A stretch of 47,399 nt of DNA from Acetobacteraceae bacterium (GTDB lineage: Bacteria; Pseudomonadota; Alphaproteobacteria; Acetobacterales; Acetobacteraceae): contig CANJJS010000032.1 in assembly GCA_947474705.1 (NCBI GenBank), positions 1 through 47,399 of the forward strand. Reading direction: 5' to 3'. Of this stretch, positions 7,790 through 16,085 are shown in pieces; the stretch's first letter is position 1; every line of letters begins with the position of its first letter. The notes under the pieces were generated by a model that was not told where the DNA came from, made no database searches, and saw only the letters and a program-made list of their open reading frames with translations. The position numbers and the translations under genes are program-made.

Positions 7790-9004
7790 TCACGCCACCG
7801 CCAGCGCCTCCGCGCGGCGCGACGGCGGACGCACCGTCAGTCCGATCAAAGCCCCCGCCAGGCCGATCGACGCCGACGCGACATACAACCAGCCGTAACC
7901 GCCGAAATGGTCGAACAGCCACCCGCCCACCGGCGGGCCAAGCGCCATGCCAAACGTGGAAATCATGGCCACGACACCGAACACGCGGCCCATGATCCGG
8001 GCCGGGAAATACTCCCGCACCAGGATCGCGTAGAGCGGCATCGCGCCGCCATAGGAGAAACCGAACAGCATCGACACCGCGTACAGCGAGTCGAGATCGC
8101 GGGCGGTCAGATACAGGCCGATCGCGAAAGCCTGCAGGAACAGGCATCCAACCAACGTGCGCTTCGCCCCCATGCGGTCGGCCAGCAGGCCGCAGACGAT
8201 CCGCCCGGACAACGCCGCCAACCCGGCGGCGCCGAGCACGGTCGCGGCGGTCAACGGCGCGATACCGCAGTCCGCCGCATAGGAGACCATATGGAAGATC
8301 GGGCCGGAATGCGCGGCACAGCAGGCGAAATTCGCCAGCGACAGGCTCCAGAACACCGGGGTCCGCAGCGCCTGAGCGGCGGTCATCCCGGGGTCGGCCC
8401 GGCCCATGGCGGACTCGGCGGCGGGGGATACGGGCTCGGCCGGCGGGGCGGGCCGCAGCAACAACGAGGCCGGCACGATCACGGCGCAGGAAATGACGCC
8501 CAGACCGAACATGGCATAACGCCAGTCATGCCCGGCCATGAGCCAGCGGGCCAGCGGTGCCATCGTGGCCGTGCCCAAAGCGAGGCCGGCGGACACGAGC
8601 GACACGGCGAGGCTGCGATTGCGCGTGAACCAACTGGCGGCGGCGGCGGTCAGCGGCACATAGAACGCGCCGACACCGGCACCGACGCTCAGACCGTAGG
8701 TGGCGAGGAAACCGAACAGGCTCTCGGTCTGGCTGGCCGCCATCAGACCGAGCCCCTGGATCGCTCCGCCGGACATGACGACGACCCGGGCGCCATGACG
8801 GTCGTACAGCGCGCCCCACGGCAAGGCCGCCACGCCCATGGCCAGGAACGCGACCGTCGAGCCCGAGGCGACGCTCGCCCGAGACCAGCCCTGTGACTCG
8901 GCGATGGGCAGCAGGAAAACGCCGAAGGACATCAGCATGCCCATCCCAACGCAGCCCACCAGGGCGCCGGTCGCGACGATCGCCCAGCCGTAAAAGAATT
9001 TCAT
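7790..9004 (-). CDS. MFS transporter, oxalate/formate or monocarboxylate type
   Basis: A 404-residue inner-membrane protein with 12 predicted hydrophobic segments in two sets of six and the MFS signature GALYDRHGARVV between segments 2 and 3. The second half repeats it as GLLADRMGAKR. The sequence style (MKFFYGWAIVA start, GPPVGGWLFDHFGGY end) is that of the OFA/monocarboxylate carrier branch. It should move a small organic acid by secondary transport. It is alone: 257 bases separate it from the dehydrogenase gene upstream. Substrate not deducible. Confidence 0.88.
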   Translation of the reverse strand: MKFFYGWAIVATGALVGCVGMGMLMSFGVFLLPIAESQGWSRASVASGSTVAFLAMGVAALPWGALYDRHGARVVVMSGGAIQGLGLMAASQTESLFGFLATYGLSVGAGVGAFYVPLTAAAASWFTRNRSLAVSLVSAGLALGTATMAPLARWLMAGHDWRYAMFGLGVISCAVIVPASLLLRPAPPAEPVSPAAESAMGRADPGMTAAQALRTPVFWSLSLANFACCAAHSGPIFHMVSYAADCGIAPLTAATVLGAAGLAALSGRIVCGLLADRMGAKRTLVGCLFLQAFAIGLYLTARDLDSLYAVSMLFGFSYGGAMPLYAILVREYFPARIMGRVFGVVAMISTFGMALGPPVGGWLFDHFGGYGWLYVASASIGLAGALIGLTVRPPSRRAEALAVA

Positions 9005-9261
9005 CCCGGAGGTCCCGTGAGTGATTTCGACGTTGGTTATACCCCAGCTCGTGAAAAATCCGCGCTTGACCCTCGCCAGCCGATGCCAGGGCGATTTTGA
9101 CGCGCGAACGATCCGCTCCGGCTTCCTGGACCCAGAATCCCGCTACGACCCTATTGAACTGGCTCGCGACCGTTTCCCAGCCCCTGGGCGAGTCAAGGTT
9201 TTGGACGGTTGATACCACCGCATCGCCCGGTGTTTTTTCAGTAACCCGGTAAATCGCGGCC

Positions 9262-10320
9262 TCAATACCCACGCGTCCAGTCGATCATGTTCCGCAACGG
9301 CCTGCCCTCGATGTAAGCTGAAAGATTATCGCGAAACACCTCGATCGCGCCGTGCAAATCGCGATCGCTCGCGCCCGAGATATGCGGCGTGATGCAAACC
9401 CGGGGATCGGCCCACAGCCGGTCCACCGGCGGACGCTCGAACTCCCCGTCGTAAACGTCCATGATAACGCCACGGAAGCGGTTCTGTTCCAACGCGTCGG
9501 CCAAGGCTTCCTCGTCCACGATCTCCCCACGGGCGACATTGACGAGAATCCCGCCCGGCTTCATCGCCGCGAAACGTTTCGCGTTGAAAAGATGGGTCGT
9601 TTCCGGAGTCCACTGGCAGCAAATCGCGACGATATCGGCCTCCGGCAGCAACCGGTCGAGGTCGTCCGCCCCGCCCATTTCCACGAAGCCCATGGGCAGC
9701 GGCTCCTCCGGCCGAGCCCGGCTGCGCGTGCCGGTCACGCGCATGCCAAGGGCGGCGCAGAGACGCCCAACCTCCAGCCCAATACCGCCGGCGCCGACAA
9801 CCAGAACCGACTTCCCCGCCAGCAGCCACGGCCGGTACGCGCGGGCGTCGAACGCGGCATCGCTCCGTTCGATCGGAATCCGATGGAAGCTCTTGGCGGC
9901 ATGCATGATCCCGGTCACCGCGTATTCCGCGATCGCCAAAACATTGCCTGCCCCGCGAGAGGTCGTGACGATCGTATCGCTGCCCCAGAGATCGCCGCCC
10001 AACAAATTGCTCGCGCCCGCCGGGCGTTGATGGAACCATTTCAGGTTCGGCGCGCGCGCCCGCAGATCTTTTGGATAGGGCCAGCCGCCCAAAACGATTT
10101 CGGCGGCGGCCAGCAGACGGTCCCGTTCCTCGCGAGTCCCCTGCCCCATGGAGCCGGGCGCCAAATACCTGGCCGAGGTGAAGGCCGGCCACGTCTCCCG
10201 TAACTCTCCGTCGAACCACCCCCCGGCGTCCACCAGATGGACATCCGGACTGACGGCTTCGATTTTCGCGCGATCCGCGGCCGACAACCGCGCGAGGCTC
10301 AAAATTTCAATCGCACGCAT
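9262..10320 (-). CDS. D-isomer-specific 2-hydroxyacid dehydrogenase
   Basis: A 352-residue NAD(P)-dependent dehydrogenase interconverting 2-oxo and D-2-hydroxy acids. Seen: Rossmann motif GAGGIG at 176-181, the arginine of NVARGEIVDE (R264) and the histidine of TPHISG (H313) that with an acidic residue near 292 form the catalytic set. Start at MRAIEILS; the frame extends upstream only into the neighbouring MFS gene. Last gene of a minus-strand run, 44 bases after the MFS gene. With the lyase, hydratase and carrier upstream it probably serves breakdown of a hydroxy or keto acid; the substrate is unknown. Confidence 0.93.
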   Translation of the reverse strand: MRAIEILSLARLSAADRAKIEAVSPDVHLVDAGGWFDGELRETWPAFTSARYLAPGSMGQGTREERDRLLAAAEIVLGGWPYPKDLRARAPNLKWFHQRPAGASNLLGGDLWGSDTIVTTSRGAGNVLAIAEYAVTGIMHAAKSFHRIPIERSDAAFDARAYRPWLLAGKSVLVVGAGGIGLEVGRLCAALGMRVTGTRSRARPEEPLPMGFVEMGGADDLDRLLPEADIVAICCQWTPETTHLFNAKRFAAMKPGGILVNVARGEIVDEEALADALEQNRFRGVIMDVYDGEFERPPVDRLWADPRVCITPHISGASDRDLHGAIEVFRDNLSAYIEGRPLRNMIDWTRGY

Positions 10321-10364
10321 CGCAAGGTCCTTGGCTTTCGTCGAAACAATCCGGGCAAGGCCAT

Positions 10365-11639
10365 TCAGCCCGCCCGCGCGCGGAGCTCGTCGCTTGGACG
10401 GACATCCGTGGAACGGCCATAAACCGCCAAAGCCGTCAGCAGCACCGCGCACAAAACGCCGAAAAGCACGCGGTAAGAAATTTCCGATCTGGCGCCGTCC
10501 GCCAAAGGTTCGAACCAGCCCAGAATGACCCCGGACAGAGATTGCATGCAAGCGACCCCGAGCATCACGCTGGCATTGATCGTGGCCATGCCGCGTCCGA
10601 TCAGACGATCCGGCAGCAGCGCGCGGCCATGCGCCATGATCATGGTGCTGGACGAACTGACAAACCCCATCGCGACCAGCGCCACCACCGGCACCCACGC
10701 CGGCGGATGGTCGAGCACGGCCAGCAGCCCCATGATCCCGGCGACCGTCAGCGTGCCGGTGAACGCGATCCACTTCCGTGTATCCAGCACCCGGTCCAGC
10801 GGGCTAAACACCAGCATGCCGATTTGGTAGGCCACCACCGCCCCCATCAGCACATTGCCCGACTGGATTTTCGTGAGGCCGTGAACCTCGCGCAGGAACG
10901 GTCCGCCCCAAAGTCCCTGCACCGTGAAGGTGCACGCGTAATTCGTGAAATTCAGCGCCAGGATGAAGGGAAGTTTCGGATTGCGCAAAACCTCCATGAA
11001 GCCGCGCCCCATCTCGCCCAACGTCTCCGTGCGGCGCGCCAGGAAAGGATGGCCGGGCGGCGCATCGCGGACGATCGCCAGCACCGCGACCGCCGCGACG
11101 GCGGTGAAGGCCACGACGCCGCCGAAAACGACGCGCCACCCCGCGGCCTCGGCGGCCCAGGCCAGAGGGGTGGTGGCGAGGAGGTTGCCGATGAGGCCGA
11201 TGGAAAGGACCCAGCCGGACATGGTGGAAAAGCGATCGGGCGGGAACCAGCGGGAGATCACCACCATGCTGCCGATCAGCATCACCCCGAAGCCCGCGCC
11301 CATCAGCATGCGCCCAGCCCAGAGATACGGCAGCCCAGGCGCGAGCGTGAAAATTGTCCCGCCCGCCACCGCCAGAACAAGCATGCCGAACACGGTCAGC
11401 CGCGGCCCATAACGGTCGAAGAAGAAACCGCAGGGGATCTGCATCGCCGAAAAGCCAAGAAAAAACGCGCCGGTCAACGCGCCAAGGGCCTCGGGCCCGA
11501 TGGCGAGATCGCGCATCAGGTCGAGGCCAATGGTGACGTTGGACGCCCGGAAAAAATGGCTCGCGACATATGCCGCCGACAGGGTGGCGACGATCACCAA
11601 CCCCTGCCGCCGCAACGCGGGCGTCATCTCAAACGACAT
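10365..11639 (-). CDS. MFS transporter
   Basis: A 424-residue protein with 12 hydrophobic segments and the MFS loop motif FFFDRYGPRLTVFG at residues 71-84, followed by GRMLMGAGFG. It is of the class seen in many organic-anion and nitrate/sugar-acid carriers; I cannot name the substrate. It sits 22 bases downstream of the enoyl-CoA hydratase gene and 44 bases upstream of the hydroxyacid dehydrogenase gene, so it is likely co-expressed and imports the substrate of that cassette. Start at MSFEMTPALRR is the only reasonable Met near the first segment. Confidence 0.9.
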   Translation of the reverse strand: MSFEMTPALRRQGLVIVATLSAAYVASHFFRASNVTIGLDLMRDLAIGPEALGALTGAFFLGFSAMQIPCGFFFDRYGPRLTVFGMLVLAVAGGTIFTLAPGLPYLWAGRMLMGAGFGVMLIGSMVVISRWFPPDRFSTMSGWVLSIGLIGNLLATTPLAWAAEAAGWRVVFGGVVAFTAVAAVAVLAIVRDAPPGHPFLARRTETLGEMGRGFMEVLRNPKLPFILALNFTNYACTFTVQGLWGGPFLREVHGLTKIQSGNVLMGAVVAYQIGMLVFSPLDRVLDTRKWIAFTGTLTVAGIMGLLAVLDHPPAWVPVVALVAMGFVSSSSTMIMAHGRALLPDRLIGRGMATINASVMLGVACMQSLSGVILGWFEPLADGARSEISYRVLFGVLCAVLLTALAVYGRSTDVRPSDELRARAG

Positions 11640-11661
11640 GATGTTATGAATCCGTACCGGT

Positions 11662-12387
11662 CTATTTCGGGATGCGACCCATCATGATCGAGACATCGCG
11701 CGCGAGCTCCAGCGCCTGCTCCATGTTCAACGCGGTCGAACGCTGGAACGTCCGCTTGGTCTGCCAAAGGAATTCCTTGTTCCAGCCCGAAAGCTTCTCC
11801 GCCATCGCCATGGCTTCGTCCATCAGGCGATCGTCCGGAACCACGCGATTGACCAGGCCAAGTTCGTACGCCCGTTGCGGCATCATGTTATCGCACAACG
11901 TCAACAACTCGAACGCGACCTTCCTGCCCATCAAATGCACCGCCTGTGCCGTCACCGTCGTCGCGGTCAGCCCAGCTTTCAACTCGGGATAACCGAAACG
12001 CGTGCTTTCCGCCGCGACGGTGAGATCGCTCCCGAACGCGAGGCCGCACCCCGCGCCAAGCGCGTAGCCGTGCACGGCCGCGATGATCGGTTTATCGATC
12101 CGGCCCAGAAGTTTCGTCAGCGCGATATTCTTCTCGCCATGGGCGATCAATTGCGGCCTTGTCTCGACCGTCAAAGGCCGTGGCACCGAGGTATCCGCGC
12201 CGGCGCAAAACGCCCGCCCGGCTCCCGCCAAAACCACGACCGTCACACCATCGTCCGCCTGCGCGGCATGCAACGCATCGGTCAGCGCATGCACGAGGTC
12301 CGCGTTCAACGCGTTGAGTTTGGACGGGCGATTCAACGTCAGAAGGCGCACCGCCCCCCGTGTCTCCGTCAGCAGCACATCTTCCAT
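11662..12387 (-). CDS. Enoyl-CoA hydratase/isomerase family protein
   Basis: A 241-residue crotonase-fold protein. Seen: LTLNRPSKLNALN at the N-terminus, the two oxyanion-hole segments AGAGRAFCAGAD and HGYALGAGCGLA, and RFGYPELKAG with one likely catalytic glutamate. The second position, normally in a PGxGGTQ segment, reads GLTATTVTAQ, so hydration chemistry is uncertain and isomerase, hydrolase or decarboxylase activity is possible. Start at MEDVLLTETRG; the 16 upstream codons are not family-like. Within the minus-strand cassette, separated from the lyase gene upstream by 78 bases holding a strong hairpin. Confidence 0.9.
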   Translation of the reverse strand: MEDVLLTETRGAVRLLTLNRPSKLNALNADLVHALTDALHAAQADDGVTVVVLAGAGRAFCAGADTSVPRPLTVETRPQLIAHGEKNIALTKLLGRIDKPIIAAVHGYALGAGCGLAFGSDLTVAAESTRFGYPELKAGLTATTVTAQAVHLMGRKVAFELLTLCDNMMPQRAYELGLVNRVVPDDRLMDEAMAMAEKLSGWNKEFLWQTKRTFQRSTALNMEQALELARDVSIMMGRIPK

Positions 12388-12421
12388 GGCGCGAATTCCT
12401 TTTGCCATCGGTTCAATAACG

Positions 12422-12447
12422 AGACGACCGGCCAAAGCCGGTCGTCT
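12422..12447. terminator. Strong hairpin inside the catabolic operon
   Basis: A perfect 11-bp stem AGACGACCGGC/GCCGGTCGTCT with a 4-base loop sits between the PEP-mutase-like gene and the enoyl-CoA hydratase gene. The T-run (TTTCC) follows it on the plus strand, while on the minus strand, the direction of the genes, the sequence after it is TCGTTATTG. It may lower downstream expression or protect a processed transcript end rather than fully terminate. Confidence 0.55.
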
Positions 12448-12465
12448 TTCCTGGGCTGACGCCCC

Positions 12466-13323
12466 TCAGACCATGAAACGCTTTCCCTGCGTGTCGTAGT
12501 CGGGATAGCCCAACATCGTCCGCAGTTCGGCGGGCGGCAGGGCGCTGGCGGATTCCGCCTCGCCCGCGACCAGCGCGGCGATACCGGCTTTGATCCCGGC
12601 CGCCGACGGCGACAACATCCCTGTCGGATAGGTCCCGATCTTAAAGCCCAACGCCTCGGCCTGAGAACGCGACGGCGTGGCGCGCGGAGCGCCGGGCGAC
12701 AGCACGGCGAAGGACGGACGCCCCGCGGCGGCGGCCACGGCGCGCCCAATTTCGGCGTCATCGGCCGGTGAATCGAGGAACAGAATATCCGCGCCTTCCT
12801 CCACATACATCTCGATCCGCGCGACCGCCTCGTCGATGCCCTGCGTCGGGCGGCAATCGGTGCGCGCCAGAATCAGAATGCCGGAATCTTTCGCGGCCTC
12901 GACGGCGGCCCGGATCTTCATGCGCGCCTCGTCGCGCGGCAGGCACGGCTTACCGGCGGCGGTCAGCGCCCGAGGGGTGATCTTGTCCTCGATCAGAATG
13001 GCGGCGGCCCCCGCGCGGCCATACGCCCGGACGGTCCGTTGCACGTTCATCGCGTTACCATAGCCATGATCGCCATCCGCGAGCACCAGCGTGTCCGGCG
13101 CCGCGCCACGGACCATGTTGAACGAATCGAACATCTCGCCAAACGACAAAAGGTCGAGATCGGGTCCGCCAAGACGGCTGGCGGCGACACAGGAGCCGGA
13201 CAGGAACGCCGTGCGAAACCCCGCGGCCGCGGCGAGTTTGGCGGTCAGCCCGTCCCATACCGCCGGCATGGTGACAAAACCTGGTTCGGCCAGCAAAGCA
13301 CGCAAGCGATCGGGCGGAGTCAT
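12466..13323 (-). CDS. Isocitrate lyase/PEP mutase family enzyme
   Basis: A 285-residue TIM-barrel lyase of the PEP mutase/isocitrate lyase superfamily. Seen: ADGDHGYGNA at 82-91 (metal-binding D83 and D85) and EDK at 112-114. The isocitrate lyase KKCGH loop is absent, so this is not isocitrate lyase. Oxaloacetate decarboxylase, carboxyphosphonoenolpyruvate mutase-like or 2-methylisocitrate-lyase-like activities are the usual alternatives. First gene of the minus-strand cassette; the ATG at 13323 faces the divergent amidohydrolase across 151 bases. C-terminal PDYDTQGKRFM is typical of the carboxyvinyl-carboxyphosphonate mutase-like branch. Confidence 0.88.
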   Translation of the reverse strand: MTPPDRLRALLAEPGFVTMPAVWDGLTAKLAAAAGFRTAFLSGSCVAASRLGGPDLDLLSFGEMFDSFNMVRGAAPDTLVLADGDHGYGNAMNVQRTVRAYGRAGAAAILIEDKITPRALTAAGKPCLPRDEARMKIRAAVEAAKDSGILILARTDCRPTQGIDEAVARIEMYVEEGADILFLDSPADDAEIGRAVAAAAGRPSFAVLSPGAPRATPSRSQAEALGFKIGTYPTGMLSPSAAGIKAGIAALVAGEAESASALPPAELRTMLGYPDYDTQGKRFMV

Positions 13324-13474
13324 GGCGTTTCCCTCGAAGTTGTTTCTGGGGATGAGGATAAGCGAAAGCCCCGCGCCGACCAAGCCGCCGTCTCTTGCGC
13401 CGCACCGGACGGGCGCATTAGCGTCGCCGCGAACGACCGTCCAAGAACCCGGCCACCCATGAGAGGCATGCGCC

Positions 13475-14971
13475 ATGAAGTTCCTGACCGATGACATGAT
13501 CGGCGGCCTCGCACCGGCGGAAACGTCGTCTTTCCCCTCCCCTGTTCCCACGCAGATCGTATCGAGCGACGAATTTCCTCCGGTGCCGCAAAGCCCGCGC
13601 CAACGGGAAGTCGAGGCGCGGTTGACGGAACTGAGCGACCGGCTCGCGCGGCGGCAGGGACAGTCGCGGCGGCGGTTCTTCCAGACGGCGGCGGGCATGG
13701 CGGCGTCGTTCGTCGCGATCAATCAGGTGTTCGGCCCCATCTTCGATGTGTCGGAAGCCGAAGCAGCGACGCCCGAACTGGCGCAGGCGAGGGCGGATGC
13801 GCTGTCCGGCCAGTTCGTGATCGACGGACACACGCATTTTCTGCGCGACGATACAAATCTGACGGGTTTCATCCGGGGCCGGGAGGCGGTTGGCAAATTT
13901 GGCTGGAACAAGGCCCTCGCCGCGAAAGAACAGACTCTCGACGACCTGAAATACGGGAATTACGTCAAAGAGATTTACATGGACAGCGACACGAAAATCG
14001 CGCTGCTGTCGAACTCGCCGTCCGATGTGCCGGGCGACTGGTTCATTCCGCAGGAACAGGTGTTCAAGACCCGTGACATGGTGAACCGGGAGGCGGGGTC
14101 GCGCCGCATGATGGCGCATTTCACGATCACGCCGGGACAACCGGGATGGCTGGACCGCGTGGACGAAGCCATCGAGCGGTTCAAACCGGAGTCCTGGAAA
14201 GGTTATACGGTCGGCGACAATACGCACAAGGAACTCGCCGCCCATCCGTGGCACGCGGACGACGCGAAGCTGATGTATCCCTTTTACGAAAAAGCCGCGA
14301 AGGCCGGTATTCGTAACATTTGCATTCACAAGGGCCTCTTCGCGCCGGCGGTGGCGGAGCGGTTCCCGCGGTTACGCCCCTACGCCGATGTCAACGATAT
14401 CGGGCGGGCCGCGAAAGACTGGCCGCAATTGAATTTCCTGATCTACCACTCCGCGTATCGATGGGTTGGCGGCAATCCGGCCGATGGGATGAAAGAATTC
14501 GACACGACCGGGCGGAGTTCGTGGGTGTCCGACCTCGCCGAAATTCCAGAGAAATTCGGTGTCGAGAATGTCTACGGCGATCTCGGGCAGTTGTTCGCGT
14601 GGACAAGCGTGGCTGAGCCCCGGCTGGCGGCCGCGCTGATGGGGATTTTGGTGAAGGGGCTTGGTCCGAGCCGCATCCTGTGGGGCACGGACGCGGTCTG
14701 GACCGGCGCGCCGCAATGGCAGATCGAGGGGCTGCGGCGTTTGGAAATTCCGGAGGATATGCAACGAAAGCATGGGTTCAAGCCTTTGGGTGCGGCCAAT
14801 GGGCCGGTCAAAACCGCGATTTTCAGCGGCAATTCGGCTCGGTTATATGGGCTGGAGAAGCATGCGGGGCTCGCGGCCCAGGATCGTTTCGCGGCGATGA
14901 AAGGGGATTACGAACGGTCCGGGGCTGGACGGAGCAATTTGCGGTATGGGTATGTGAGTCGCGCCGGGTAG
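13475..14971 (+). CDS. Exported metal-dependent amidohydrolase (amidohydrolase 2 family)
   Basis: A 498-residue protein with a DGHTH metal motif (H119, H121) opening a TIM-barrel of the amidohydrolase-2 type; later HKGLFAP, YHSAYRW and WGTDAVW supply the other expected His/Asp positions. A Tat-like signal, SRRRFFQTAAGMAASFVAI, occurs at 64-82, unusually deep: more than 60 soluble residues precede it. That N-terminal region starts MKFLTDDMIGGLAP and is well formed, so I keep the ATG at 13475 rather than starting at the twin arginine. Family reactions are hydrolysis or decarboxylation of carboxylic acids and lactones; substrate unknown. Divergent from the lyase gene, possibly sharing regulation. 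Confidence 0.85.
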   Translation: MKFLTDDMIGGLAPAETSSFPSPVPTQIVSSDEFPPVPQSPRQREVEARLTELSDRLARRQGQSRRRFFQTAAGMAASFVAINQVFGPIFDVSEAEAATPELAQARADALSGQFVIDGHTHFLRDDTNLTGFIRGREAVGKFGWNKALAAKEQTLDDLKYGNYVKEIYMDSDTKIALLSNSPSDVPGDWFIPQEQVFKTRDMVNREAGSRRMMAHFTITPGQPGWLDRVDEAIERFKPESWKGYTVGDNTHKELAAHPWHADDAKLMYPFYEKAAKAGIRNICIHKGLFAPAVAERFPRLRPYADVNDIGRAAKDWPQLNFLIYHSAYRWVGGNPADGMKEFDTTGRSSWVSDLAEIPEKFGVENVYGDLGQLFAWTSVAEPRLAAALMGILVKGLGPSRILWGTDAVWTGAPQWQIEGLRRLEIPEDMQRKHGFKPLGAANGPVKTAIFSGNSARLYGLEKHAGLAAQDRFAAMKGDYERSGAGRSNLRYGYVSRAG

Positions 14972-15105
14972 GCCGGGGCGTTCCACGCCTCGGCGAAGGC
15001 GCGGGGCGGGCAAAACGAACCGTCCGGCGTGGCTCACATCGATCCAGCGGCGCCGACGCCAGGAACGATGACGCCGTGAGTGTTGGGTCCGCGGAGGCCT
15101 GAATC

Positions 15106-15134
15106 AAAAACCCCCACCTGGAGGGGCGGGGGTT
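15106..15134 (-). terminator. Terminator on the minus strand after the PemK gene
   Basis: A 10-bp stem with one wobble (15109-15118 with 15125-15134) is followed on the minus strand by five T residues. It lies 110 bases beyond the stop of the PemK-like gene and would end its message. The remaining bases of the 14972-15245 gap contain no gene that I can support. Confidence 0.6.
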
Positions 15135-15245
15135 GGAAGCTGACGCCGCGCGAGGGCTTGATGTCACCCGGCGCGCGGCCGCCCCTTTCGGGGTCTTGAA
15201 TGCCGATCCTTTGGGAGGAGAGCGGCTGACGACGATTAAGGTAGG

Positions 15246-15671
15246 TTACTGGAGGGGTTTTGTCAATGTGGCGATGCCAAGGGAACTGAGAATCGCCTTG
15301 CGGATGGCCTGCATATCCACGCGTGGAAGCGGCGTCGTGAAGTAGGTTCGCTTACCCTTGGGGTCGCGTCCCATACGTATCAGATCCAGCCGCGCGAAGG
15401 AAACCGCGTAGATCATATCGGCTTTGACCCAGTTCGGTCCTTCATCCCAGGGGCGTGGCAGTCTCAGGTCCCGCAACTCCACGTGCCAGGGCATCGGAAC
15501 ATGGGGAACGCCGGTGCTGAGCGGCACAATCGTGCAAAGGCCCTTCCGCGCCGCGATCTGGGGGCTGACGACGATGGCGGGCCGGCGTTTGACCATTTCC
15601 GGCGGCACGAAGCCGTTCTGGAAATCGCAAACGACGATCGTTCCTGGTTTGGGATGATAAGCGATGGGCAT
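15246..15671 (-). CDS. PemK/MazF family toxin-like protein
   Basis: A 141-residue protein of the PemK/MazF endoribonuclease fold. Seen: PGTIVVCDFQNGF opening the barrel, then RRPAIVVSPQ and CTIVPLST, the three conserved blocks of the family, and a C-terminal helix. MazF-type enzymes cut single-stranded mRNA when free of antitoxin. No antitoxin frame with a ribosome site is found within 230 bases upstream or 270 bases downstream, so this copy looks solitary. That may mean a chromosomal orphan that has lost activity or one using an unlinked partner. Longer than typical MazF (about 110). Confidence 0.85.
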   Translation of the reverse strand: MPIAYHPKPGTIVVCDFQNGFVPPEMVKRRPAIVVSPQIAARKGLCTIVPLSTGVPHVPMPWHVELRDLRLPRPWDEGPNWVKADMIYAVSFARLDLIRMGRDPKGKRTYFTTPLPRVDMQAIRKAILSSLGIATLTKPLQ

Positions 15672-15905
15672 GAGCTATAACGCCCTGGGCGCGCGACGGC
15701 GGACGCGCCAAATGAAAAAAGCGGCCATCGTGTTGTGGAAGGACATCGATGTCTCCGATCCGGAACCGGCGACGATGCCGGCGCCAAACCGGATAACGAC
15801 AGAACATTGACGAAGACTGAATCGCCGCAGGCCCAGACAACACCCTTCCCCTCCCCCCAATTCCCTGCCACCTTCGCACCCGCACAACCAGACACGAGAC
15901 CCGCC

Positions 15906-16085
15906 ATGGACCCCACCATCGCCGCCCTCGCCAAAGCCGCCGGCCTGGACAAAGCCCTCGCCGATTTCCCCGAAGACATCGAAGCCGCGGCAACCCAGGC
16001 CCTGGGCCACGCGGGCGCCGTGACCTACCCCACCGATCCCGCCGCCGAGCCCTGGCCGCCGATGAAGGGGGAGAACGCGCTGTGA
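15906..16085 (+). CDS. Small AtzG/GatC-like protein preceding an amidase
   Basis: A 59-residue frame whose stop overlaps the GTG start of the amidase (GTGA), a sign of real translation and coupling. The product, MDPTIAALAKAAGLDKALAD onward, is a short helix pair followed by a Pro-rich tail ending AEPWPPMKGENAL. Its size, position and the trailing WPPM segment resemble AtzG-type (DUF4089) and GatC proteins, small subunits that wrap around amidases such as AtzE and GatA. This relation is inferred from layout and pattern, not proven. Start at ATG 15906. Confidence 0.7.
   Translation: MDPTIAALAKAAGLDKALADFPEDIEAAATQALGHAGAVTYPTDPAAEPWPPMKGENAL

Noticed and set aside
9005-9261. Gap between the MFS and dehydrogenase genes considered for a small gene or riboswitch
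   Set aside because: No ribosome site, conserved frame or convincing RNA fold could be found by eye.
15712-15810. Plus-strand 32-codon frame (MKKAAIVLWKDIDVSD) upstream of the PemK gene, considered as an antitoxin
   Set aside because: Too short for a MazE/PemI protein, opposite orientation and no good ribosome site.
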